7,268 nt of DNA from Gemmatimonadota bacterium (GTDB lineage: Bacteria > Gemmatimonadota > Gemmatimonadetes > Longimicrobiales > Longimicrobiaceae). Made by a program: the position numbers and the translations under genes. The stretch is taken from contig JAHWJV010000178.1 in the NCBI GenBank assembly GCA_019348265.1, forward strand, positions 1 through 7,268, in the 5' to 3' direction. Under the pieces are notes generated by a model. The model saw only the letters and a list, made by a program, of their open reading frames with translations, did no database searches and was not told where the DNA came from. Positions 1-5,765 of the stretch are shown here, piece after piece (position 1 is the first letter of the stretch; every line of letters begins with the position of its first letter).

Positions 1-50
1 GCCTCCGCGAGGTGGTCGAGGGGGCCGGCTATTCCGCGCAAGCGGCATGA
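1..50 (+). CDS. C-terminal end of a probable HMA-domain metal-binding protein (partial)
   Basis: The reading frame entering the window from the left encodes LREVVEGAGYSAQAA and stops at TGA 48-50. A leucine, an acidic/amphipathic helix and then a Gly-Tyr pair near the end is how small HMA (CopZ/MerP-like) domains finish: the last helix is followed by a GY turn and a final strand. Compare SLGYTVRD and SLGFRVQR, which close the two HMA domains of the ATPase encoded further right. The CxxC metal site would lie upstream of the window. The stop overlaps the next start as ATGA (47-50), so the two genes are probably translationally coupled. It could be a free-standing chaperone or the C-terminal HMA domain of a larger protein. 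The identification rests on 15 residues only. Confidence 0.5.
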   Translation, partial: LREVVEGAGYSAQAA

Positions 51-430
51 GGCTGATCCTGGAGGGGGAGACCAGGGTCCGGATGGAGATGGGCGGAGAC
101 GGATTCGAGATCGCCTCGGAGGGACCGGCGATCTCTCCGTACCACCTGCTGGCCGGGTCGCTTGCGAGCTGCACCGTGCTCACGCTCCAGTCGTGGGCGG
201 AGGGAGCGGGGATCGACATGGCCCCACTCTCCCTCCACGTAGCATGGGAGAACACCGAGGAACGCCCGAAGCGGATCGCGCGAGTCGAGATGGAGCTTCG
301 GTGGCCCGGGCTATCGGAAGAGCGGGTGGGAACGGCGGAGCGGGTGGCGGACCTCTGCCCCATCCACGCGACTCTGAAGCGCGCCGCGGAGGTCTCCCGG
401 CGGGTCGTGGCGCTCCCCCCGACGGGCTGA
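47..430 (+). CDS. OsmC/Ohr family protein
   Basis: A 127-residue protein of the OsmC/Ohr fold, whose characterised members reduce organic hydroperoxides with a cysteine pair in the cytoplasm. The two family hallmarks are visible. The first is SPYHLLAGSLASCT (residues 30-43), the start of the long central helix with the first cysteine, C42. The second is DLCPIHATL (102-110) with the second cysteine, C104. Length is close to the usual 130-145 residues. There is no Shine-Dalgarno before the ATG, but the start overlaps the upstream stop as ATGA, so coupled translation is likely. The next gene starts 7 bases after the stop. The surrounding metal and redox genes suggest a role in thiol or peroxide stress, possibly tied to a thiophilic metal; this is inference. 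OsmC paralogues differ widely in substrate, so the substrate cannot be assigned. Confidence 0.88.
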   Translation: MRLILEGETRVRMEMGGDGFEIASEGPAISPYHLLAGSLASCTVLTLQSWAEGAGIDMAPLSLHVAWENTEERPKRIARVEMELRWPGLSEERVGTAERVADLCPIHATLKRAAEVSRRVVALPPTG

Positions 431-437
431 CACGGAC

Positions 438-1079
438 ATGGATCTCTGGGCGCTCCTCGTCCTGCCGCTCGGCCTCGGCCTGCTGGGGTTCATCGAGCCG
501 TGTACGGTGGGCTCGAGCCTGCTCTTCGTGAAGTACCTCGAGGGGAAAGAGGCCGCGGCCAAACTGATGGAAACGGTCGTGTTCACCGCGACTCGGGCTC
601 TGTTCATCGGCGGCCTGGGTGCGGTGGCGGCGCTCATCGGCTCCGCGTTCCTCGATCTACAGCGGTGGTTCTGGATTCTGCTCGGCTCCGCGTACGTGTT
701 GCTCGGCGTGATCTACATGGCCGGAAAGCACTGGCGAATGATGCGCACCCTTGGCCCGAAGCTGAGCCGCGTTCGGACCACTCGCGGCGCAGCCGGCTTG
801 GGCGTGCTGTTCGGGCTCAACATCCCGGCGTGCGCGGCACCGCTCCTGGCCGCCGTCTTCGCGGCCAGCGCGGGTACGGCGAGCGTGGCGCAGGGGTTCT
901 GGGTGATGGCCGTCTTCGGGCTCGCCCTCTCGCTGCCGCTCGTGGTGGCGGTCTTCTGGACTCGCGCCCGCAGCTGGCTGGATCAGCTCGCCGCGCTCAC
1001 GCACCGGGTTCCGTTCTGGACGGGGGTGGCGTTCGTCATTCTCGGCGGCTGGTCCGTCTACCTCGGGGTGACGATATGA
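438..1079 (+). CDS. CcdA/DsbD-type transmembrane thiol-disulfide protein (cytochrome c biogenesis-like)
   Basis: A 213-residue, very hydrophobic protein with about six membrane helices (approximately residues 3-19, 50-70, 76-95, 118-143, 152-174 and 192-212). Two cysteines sit in equivalent positions of the two halves: C22 in FIEPCTVGS at the end of helix 1 and C132 in NIPACAAPL in helix 4. This is the CcdA/DsbD-beta architecture, in which such a pair carries electrons from cytoplasmic thioredoxin across the membrane. Length matches CcdA (about 220-240). The context around the first cysteine, EPCTVGS, differs from the common SPC-x-LP form, so this is a divergent branch. The start lies 7 bases after the OsmC stop without a strong Shine-Dalgarno. 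No cytochrome c maturation gene is visible; the neighbours are metal and redox genes, so the partner may be a metal-site protein or the downstream lipoprotein (inference). Confidence 0.8.
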   Translation: MDLWALLVLPLGLGLLGFIEPCTVGSSLLFVKYLEGKEAAAKLMETVVFTATRALFIGGLGAVAALIGSAFLDLQRWFWILLGSAYVLLGVIYMAGKHWRMMRTLGPKLSRVRTTRGAAGLGVLFGLNIPACAAPLLAAVFAASAGTASVAQGFWVMAVFGLALSLPLVVAVFWTRARSWLDQLAALTHRVPFWTGVAFVILGGWSVYLGVTI

Positions 1080-1169
1080 CCGGCCACGTCAATGGAAGCG
1101 GTCACGCCAGAGTCGCGCGGAGCAGGTGCTCGATGATCGTCTGCGCGAGAGCCGCACAGCGCAAACACG

Positions 1170-1176
1170 AAAGGAG
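1170..1176 (+). promoter_or_regulatory. Ribosome binding site fixing the lipoprotein start
   Basis: AAAGGAG lies 6 bases before ATG 1183. It supports that start over the in-frame ATG at 1126, which would put a 19-residue polar extension in front of the lipoprotein signal peptide. The preceding gap 1080-1169 shows no clear promoter or terminator. Confidence 0.75.
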
Positions 1177-1182
1177 ACCGCG

Positions 1183-1719
1183 ATGAGACGGTTGTGGAGG
1201 TTGGCTCTGGCCGCGCCCGTGGCGCTGACGCTGGTTGCCTGTGATCTGCGGGAGCGGCCGGCCGGGATGGACGCCGGCGGGCCCGTGGTTCCGTCGATCG
1301 TCGGTTATGCGGAGGGGGGGGAGATCATGTTCATGCACACGGAAGCCTCCGACCCACAGATCGCCGATACACTCACCAAGATGATGAGGTCGCCGGTGCT
1401 GACGGTCCCAACGCTGGCACAGACACCGGAGTCGGCACGCGCCGTCGTCTACGTCTTCGCGAATGGAATCCGGCCGCGCGGTGACAGCGGTCCGCTGGAG
1501 TACCAGCCGGACGTGTTCGATGCACCGCCGGGCACCCCCGGGTACAGCCCGCTGCGGGAGGTGCACCTGGTCACCTGGACGGATCCGTCCAGGGCGCGCG
1601 TGCTCAAGGCCGCCGCCGAGGTGAAGGAGGCCGAGGCGAGAGGCGAACTCACGGTCCAGCGCCCCGGGGTCGTGGTCAACATGCCGTTCCTCACCTGGCC
1701 GGGTGGCGGCCAACGATAG
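1183..1719 (+). CDS. Lipoprotein of unknown function
   Basis: A 178-residue exported lipoprotein. Residues 1-20 form a signal peptide: MRR-W-R charged start, a hydrophobic core (LALAAPVALT), then the lipobox LVAC with the lipidated cysteine at C20. The mature protein has no other cysteine. Conserved-looking blocks are GEIMFMHTEASD (46-57), YQPDVFD (107-113), GYSPLREVHLVTWTD (120-134) and VVVNMPFLTWPGG (163-175). I have the impression that such blocks recur in uncharacterised bacterial and archaeal proteins, but I cannot name the family with certainty. M49, M51, H52, H128 and M168 could offer soft-metal ligands on the outer face, which would suit the neighbouring ATPase; this is speculation. 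The ATG at 1183 is chosen for its Shine-Dalgarno and lipobox. The stop TAG is part of the Shine-Dalgarno of the ATPase gene, so the two are surely co-transcribed. Confidence 0.82.
   Translation: MRRLWRLALAAPVALTLVACDLRERPAGMDAGGPVVPSIVGYAEGGEIMFMHTEASDPQIADTLTKMMRSPVLTVPTLAQTPESARAVVYVFANGIRPRGDSGPLEYQPDVFDAPPGTPGYSPLREVHLVTWTDPSRARVLKAAAEVKEAEARGELTVQRPGVVVNMPFLTWPGGGQR
1574..1593. repeat. Perfect 20-bp palindrome inside the lipoprotein gene
   Basis: CCTGGACGGATCCGTCCAGG is its own reverse complement over all 20 bases, centred on a GGATCC at 1581-1586. It spans the codons for T131 to R137 (TWTDPSR). The symmetry stops at 1573/1594 (A opposite G). It could be an operator, a hairpin without a loop, or a by-product of coding constraint. 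Confidence 0.6.
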
Positions 1720-1723
1720 GAGG
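1717..1723 (+). promoter_or_regulatory. Ribosome binding site overlapping a stop codon
   Basis: TAGGAGG contains the lipoprotein stop TAG (1717-1719) and a full AGGAGG (1718-1723), 4 bases before ATG 1728 of the ATPase. The arrangement indicates translational coupling of lipoprotein and ATPase. Confidence 0.8.
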
Positions 1724-1727
1724 ACCG

Positions 1728-4325
1728 ATGCCAGACGCCGTGAAGCAGAACGGGGAGGCGGCTCCAGATGTGAGCACGCTCCAGATCAAGATCGGAGGGA
1801 TGAGCTGCTCGTTCTGCGCGAACTCGATCCGCAAGGCCATCAGTCGCGAGGATGGCGTCGAGGAGGTACACGTCTCCATCGCCCATGAGGAGGCGCTCGT
1901 CCGTTACCACCCGGATCGGGTCACTGCGACGCGGATCAACGACACGCTCCGCAGTCTCGGCTACACGGTGCGTGACCCTCGCAAGGTGCAGAGCTTCGAG
2001 GAGCAGGAGGCGCTCATGCGCCACGAGCGGAACAACCTGTTCGTGGCCGCGGCCGTCGCGCTGGTGATGTTCTTCGCGATGGTGCTGATGTGGACGGACC
2101 TGCTCGACCTCGAGACGTGGATGATATGGACCGCGTGGGCCGCGGCCACCTACGTCTTCTTCTGGGTCGGACGCCACATCCTCCGCATGGCCTGGGGTGC
2201 GGCGCGCCGGGGGATCACAAACCAGCACGTCCTGCTCACCGCCGGCGCGATCGCCGGGTACGTGGGTGGGATGCTCGGCTCGGCGATCCCGTTCACCACT
2301 TGGAACGGCTTCTACGGCTTCCCGGCGGTGGACTTCTACGGGGTGGTGGTCTTCCTGACGACGTACCACCTCCTCTCCGGGTACGTCTCGCTCCAGGTGC
2401 GGACCCGCGCCTCCCAGAGCGTCCGCAAGCTGCTCGACATGCAGCCCCCCACCGCGCGGGTGGTGCGGGACGGCCGCGAGGAGGAGATCGCGATCGAGGA
2501 GGTCCAGGTCGGAGACCGGGTGCGTATCCGCCCGGGCGAGAAGGTGCCGGTGGACGGGGAGGTGATCGAGGGTCGAAGCGCGGTAGACCAGGCGCTGGTC
2601 ACGGGCGAGCCGATCCCGGAGGAGAAGGAGCCGGGTGACGAGGTGATCGGGGGGAGTGTGAACCAGACGGGCACGCTCCTGGTGCGGGTTACCCGGGTCG
2701 GGGAGGAGAGCTTCCTCCGCCAGGTAGCGCGCCACGTCGAGGAGGCGAAGGCGTTGAAGCCGGGCATCATCGAGCTGGTGGACCGGGTGCTCAAGTACTA
2801 CGTCCCGGTGGTGCTCACCATCTCGATTGGGGCGTACCTCTTCTGGGTCGCGGTCCCCCCCCTGCTGGGGGGTGGGCCATGGTACCAGCGGGCGATCTAC
2901 GCGGCGGTCACGGTCCTGGTGATGGGGTATCCCTGCGCGCTCGGGATGGCGACCCCGCTCGCCCTGATCCGGGGCGGCGGGATGGCGGCCGAGCGCGGGA
3001 TCCTGATGCGTTCGGGCGATGCGTTTCAGATCCTGAAGGACATCCGGGTGGTGGTGCTGGACAAGACAGGAACCATCACCGAGGGCGAGCCGCAGGTGAT
3101 GGGGGTGATTCCCTTCGGCGATTACTCCCGCGAGGAGGTCCTCCACTACGCCGCGAGCGCGGAAGGCCCCTCCGAGCACCCCCTGGCGCGCGCCATCGTC
3201 GAGTGCGCGGAGGACGAGGAACTCGCCGTCAGCCCTGCCGAGGACTTCAACGCGATCACGGGCGGCGGGGTCGAAGCGCGGGTCGACGCGCGATCGGTTC
3301 TGATCGGCGCGCCCAAGCTCCTCGCCGAGCGCGGTGTGAATCTCACCCATGACGACGAGGTGCTCGCGCGCGAGGAAGCGAAGGGCCGCACCGCGGTGCT
3401 CCTCGCCGTGGGCGGTGAGCTGGCTGGGATCATCACGATCGCGGACGCGATCAAGCCCGACGCAAGGGAAGCGATCGCGAGCCTGAAGGCGCTCGGGATC
3501 CGGCCCGTGATGCTGACCGGCGATGCTGAGCGGACCGCCCGCGCCGTTGCCGCCGAGGTCGGGATCGACGAGGTGCGCGCCCGGGTGCTTCCGCAGGAGA
3601 AAGCGGAGCGGGTCCGGGAGCTCCAGCGAGAGGGCACGCGGGTCGCGTTCGTCGGCGACGGGATCAACGATGCACCCGCCCTGATGCAGGCGGACGTGGG
3701 GATCGCCATCGGGGCCGGGACGGACATCGCGATCGAATCCAGCGACGTGATCCTGATCGGCGAGCGACTCTCCGCGGTGGTGGACGCCTACCACATCGGC
3801 AAGAAGAGCTACGCCAAGACGGTGCAGAACCTGACGTTTGCATTCGGCTTCAACGCCATCGGGGTGCCGCTGGCCACCACGGGCATCGTGCATCCGGTGT
3901 GGGCCATGGTCGCTATGGCCGCGAGTGTGACCACCGTCCTCCTAAACAGCTTCGGCGGTCATCTCGTGCCTCAGAAGAAGCCGCCGCAGAAGATGGCTGA
4001 AGCGGCCGCCCGGCGGGATCAGGTCTCCCCGGAAGAAGCGGAGGCGGACGTGGAGGCGATGGAGCACACCCCCCGGGGAGAGCCGGCTCACGTCGTCCTC
4101 GAGGTGCCGGACATGCACTGCGGCGGGTGCGAGCAGAACATCGAGACCCTGCTCGGCGGCCGGGAGGGGATCCGACGGGTGGACGCGGATGCCCGCAGCG
4201 GCCGAGTGCGGGTGGCGTACCGGCCGGAACGAATCGGGGTTAACCAGATTGAGGAGGCGGTCACCTCGCTCGGCTTCCGCGTCCAGCGGGCCCACGCGCT
4301 GGGTGACGAGCGCACTGAAGGATAG
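1728..4325 (+). CDS. P1B-type heavy-metal ATPase with YPC motif and an HMA domain at each end
   Basis: An 865-residue ATP-driven metal pump of the inner membrane. In order: an N-terminal HMA domain (about 17-84) with GGMSCSFC (C27, C30); four leading membrane helices (about 103-122, 130-148, 167-187, 200-220); the actuator domain with VTGEP (T292-G293-E294); helices at about 357-377 and 388-412, the second carrying the ion motif; the catalytic domain with DKTGT (phosphorylated D445), SEHP (H484-P485), MLTGD (595-599) and GDGINDAP (643-650); two last helices (about 700-720 and 724-742); and a C-terminal HMA domain (about 787-855) with DMHCGGC (C798, C801). All catalytic motifs are intact. The ion motif is Y401-P402-C403 instead of CPC. 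The later helices have FN (708-709) and MAASVT (730-735) where Cu(I) pumps have YN and MxxSS. The HMA domains suggest a soft metal such as Cu(I), but the altered site makes specificity uncertain. A C-terminal HMA is less usual than N-terminal ones. Confidence 0.95.
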   Translation: MPDAVKQNGEAAPDVSTLQIKIGGMSCSFCANSIRKAISREDGVEEVHVSIAHEEALVRYHPDRVTATRINDTLRSLGYTVRDPRKVQSFEEQEALMRHERNNLFVAAAVALVMFFAMVLMWTDLLDLETWMIWTAWAAATYVFFWVGRHILRMAWGAARRGITNQHVLLTAGAIAGYVGGMLGSAIPFTTWNGFYGFPAVDFYGVVVFLTTYHLLSGYVSLQVRTRASQSVRKLLDMQPPTARVVRDGREEEIAIEEVQVGDRVRIRPGEKVPVDGEVIEGRSAVDQALVTGEPIPEEKEPGDEVIGGSVNQTGTLLVRVTRVGEESFLRQVARHVEEAKALKPGIIELVDRVLKYYVPVVLTISIGAYLFWVAVPPLLGGGPWYQRAIYAAVTVLVMGYPCALGMATPLALIRGGGMAAERGILMRSGDAFQILKDIRVVVLDKTGTITEGEPQVMGVIPFGDYSREEVLHYAASAEGPSEHPLARAIVECAEDEELAVSPAEDFNAITGGGVEARVDARSVLIGAPKLLAERGVNLTHDDEVLAREEAKGRTAVLLAVGGELAGIITIADAIKPDAREAIASLKALGIRPVMLTGDAERTARAVAAEVGIDEVRARVLPQEKAERVRELQREGTRVAFVGDGINDAPALMQADVGIAIGAGTDIAIESSDVILIGERLSAVVDAYHIGKKSYAKTVQNLTFAFGFNAIGVPLATTGIVHPVWAMVAMAASVTTVLLNSFGGHLVPQKKPPQKMAEAAARRDQVSPEEAEADVEAMEHTPRGEPAHVVLEVPDMHCGGCEQNIETLLGGREGIRRVDADARSGRVRVAYRPERIGVNQIEEAVTSLGFRVQRAHALGDERTEG

Positions 4326-4329
4326 GGAG
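4324..4329 (+). promoter_or_regulatory. Ribosome binding site before ATG 4337, partly inside the ATPase stop
   Basis: AGGGAG lies 7 bases before ATG 4337 and shares bases with the ATPase stop TAG 4323-4325. It points to translation beginning at 4337, in a different frame from the membrane-protein-like sequence that follows. This is part of the case for a frameshift in the next gene. Confidence 0.5.
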
Positions 4330-4382
4330 CCGAGGGATGCCGAGCACCCCCTCGATCCGGGAGGCGTGCGGCTTTCGTTGGT

Positions 4383-4673
4383 GTGGGACTGGTGGTCACC
4401 GTCCTCGCCGAGTGGATCGCGACGCGGGTGCTGGACCTGTGGCAGTACTCGGAAGCGATGCCGACCCTTCCGCTCCTGGACACCGGGATCACGCCCCTGC
4501 TTCAGCGGATTCTCCTTCCGCCGCTCGTGCTGCGGTTGGTGCGCCGACAGCTCACTGGAGAGGCGGGGCGTGGGAGCGCGCGTGGGCTCGTGCGGGTGCC
4601 GTGCCGGTGCAGTCCGTGTGCGTGCGATGGGAATCCCTACGCCTCGCATGAGACTCAGCGAGAGGAGACTTGA
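4383..4673 (+). CDS. Small hydrophobic membrane protein, probably frame-disrupted at its 5' end
   Basis: From GTG 4383 the frame encodes 96 residues. Residues 2-19 form a hydrophobic helix, then WQYSEAMPTLPLLDTG (20-35), then a second hydrophobic stretch (36-53) ending LVRRQLTG. This looks like a genuine small membrane protein and its codons have G/C in most third positions. No Shine-Dalgarno precedes 4383. A good one serves ATG 4337 in another frame, where the first dozen codons (MPSTPSIREACG) also show G/C third positions. The simplest reading is one gene starting at 4337 with an extra base near 4365-4382, either a real mutation (pseudogene) or a sequence error. The tail (60-96) is Gly/Arg-rich with C74, C76, C79 and C81 as CxCxxCxC. 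It sits between the ATPase and the ABC genes; I do not recognise its family and assign no function. Confidence 0.5.
   Translation: MGLVVTVLAEWIATRVLDLWQYSEAMPTLPLLDTGITPLLQRILLPPLVLRLVRRQLTGEAGRGSARGLVRVPCRCSPCACDGNPYASHETQREET
4661..4667 (+). promoter_or_regulatory. Ribosome binding site fixing a TTG start
   Basis: AGAGGAG lies 9 bases before TTG 4677 and makes this rare start credible for the ABC ATPase. The conserved ATPase fold begins soon after (HARDLTKTF at residues 9-17), so a later start would trim the domain. Confidence 0.6.
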
Positions 4674-4676
4674 TTC

Positions 4677-5765
4677 TTGGAATCCCCCGACGAGGTGATC
4701 CACGCCCGCGACCTGACCAAGACCTTCCGTGCCTTCACCCGCCGCGAGGGGGTGGCCGGAGCGATCCGAAACCTCTTCCGCCGCGAGTACCGGCAGGTGC
4801 GGGCGGTGGACGGCATCGATCTCTCCATCCGCGAGGGGGAGATCGTCGGTTATATCGGGCCCAATGGTGCGGGCAAGTCAACCACCATCAAGATGCTCGC
4901 GGGCATCCTCGTGCCGAGCTCGGGCGAGGTGCGGGTGGCGGGATACGTTCCCTGGAAGGAGCGCGAAGCATACACCCATCACATCGGCGTCGTTTTCGGG
5001 CAGCGGACCTCGCTCTGGTGGGACATCGCCGTCATCGAATCACTCCGCCTGCTGCAGAAGATCTACCGCATTTCCGAGCGCGATTTCCAGGAGCGGATCG
5101 AGCGCTTCGACGCGGTCCTGGGGCTCAGGGAGTACCTTCACACGCCCACGCGCAAGCTCTCCCTCGGTCAGCGGATGCGCTCCGAGCTCGCCGCCGCGCT
5201 CATCCACGATCCGAAGGTGCTGTTCCTGGATGAGCCCACGATCGGCCTGGATGTCGCGGTCAAGGCGCGCATTCGCGAGTTCCTCCGGGAGGCGAACCGG
5301 GAGCTCCGGACCACCATCCTGCTCACCACGCACGATCTGGACGACATCGAGGCGCTCTCTCACCGAGTGGTCGTGATCGACCGGGGCAGGAAGATCTACG
5401 ACGGCTCGCTGGAGGGGCTGAAGGCCGGGCTCGGGTACACGCGGCAGGTTCGGATCAGGGCGGAGGGCGCGGGCTTGGAGGTGTTCCGCCGTGCAACTGC
5501 GGGCGAGGACGTGCAGTGGTCGGAGCCGGAGCCCGCCGTCTTCTGTGCGGCGTTTGACCCCGAGCGGGTGAGGGTGGCGGAGTTGCTCCAGCGGGTGCTG
5601 GCCGTCGCCCCGGTGAAGGACGTGACCATCGAGGACGTTGGGATCGAGCAGGTCGTGCGTGAGATCTATGAGGGAACGCGTTCGGTCCCGCTCGGGGTCG
5701 CGGGAGACCGAGCGTTCGAGGCCGAAGGCTCCAGGGCCGGACCGGACGCGGGGAGGGGCGGGTGA
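4677..5765 (+). CDS. ABC exporter ATP-binding protein (NatA/DUF990-partner type)
   Basis: A 362-residue ABC ATPase that would energise the two permeases encoded next. Visible motifs: Walker A GPNGAGKST (61-69), Q-loop glutamine Q109 in VVFGQRTSLWWD, signature LSLGQRMRSEL (161-171), Walker B VLFLDEP (181-187), D-loop GLD (190-192) and H-loop H219 in TTHD. The segment FTRREGVAGAIRNLFRRE (20-37) before the first strand is typical of the ATPases paired with DUF990 permeases. After about residue 255 comes an accessory C-terminal domain to about 335, then a 25-residue Gly/Arg-rich tail that may be dispensable. The start is TTG with a good Shine-Dalgarno. The stop overlaps the permease start as GTGA (5762-5765), indicating coupled translation. 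The substrate is unknown. As I recall, a cyanobacterial transporter of this type exports methyl viologen, and drug or lipid-like substrates are possible. Confidence 0.93.
   Translation: MESPDEVIHARDLTKTFRAFTRREGVAGAIRNLFRREYRQVRAVDGIDLSIREGEIVGYIGPNGAGKSTTIKMLAGILVPSSGEVRVAGYVPWKEREAYTHHIGVVFGQRTSLWWDIAVIESLRLLQKIYRISERDFQERIERFDAVLGLREYLHTPTRKLSLGQRMRSELAAALIHDPKVLFLDEPTIGLDVAVKARIREFLREANRELRTTILLTTHDLDDIEALSHRVVVIDRGRKIYDGSLEGLKAGLGYTRQVRIRAEGAGLEVFRRATAGEDVQWSEPEPAVFCAAFDPERVRVAELLQRVLAVAPVKDVTIEDVGIEQVVREIYEGTRSVPLGVAGDRAFEAEGSRAGPDAGRGG

Noticed and set aside
1126..1182. Upstream in-frame ATG for the lipoprotein
   Set aside because: It would add 19 polar residues before a clear signal peptide. 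The ATG at 1183 has a well-spaced AAAGGAG and gives a normal lipobox position.
1080..1182. Possible promoter in the gap before the lipoprotein gene
   Set aside because: I see no convincing -35/-10 pair or operator symmetry; GC-rich DNA makes promoter calls by eye unreliable.
2855..2872. GC hairpin as a rho-independent terminator
   Set aside because: It is inside the pump gene and is not followed by a T run.
1449..3893. An 814-codon open frame on the minus strand
   Set aside because: It is antisense to the pump gene with all its conserved motifs. Its translation is dominated by Arg, His, Asp and Pro with no recognisable domain, the usual shadow of a GC-rich gene.
1728..4325. Naming the pump copA
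   Set aside because: The catalytic core fits, but the YPC motif and changes in the last two helices leave Cu(I) specificity unproven.
4337..4651. The 104-codon frame from ATG 4337 read through to 4651
   Set aside because: After the first dozen codons the translation becomes a Gly/Ala/Arg/Pro-rich string without protein-like features, while the alternative frame gives a clear membrane protein. Only the 5' end is kept, as evidence for a frameshift.
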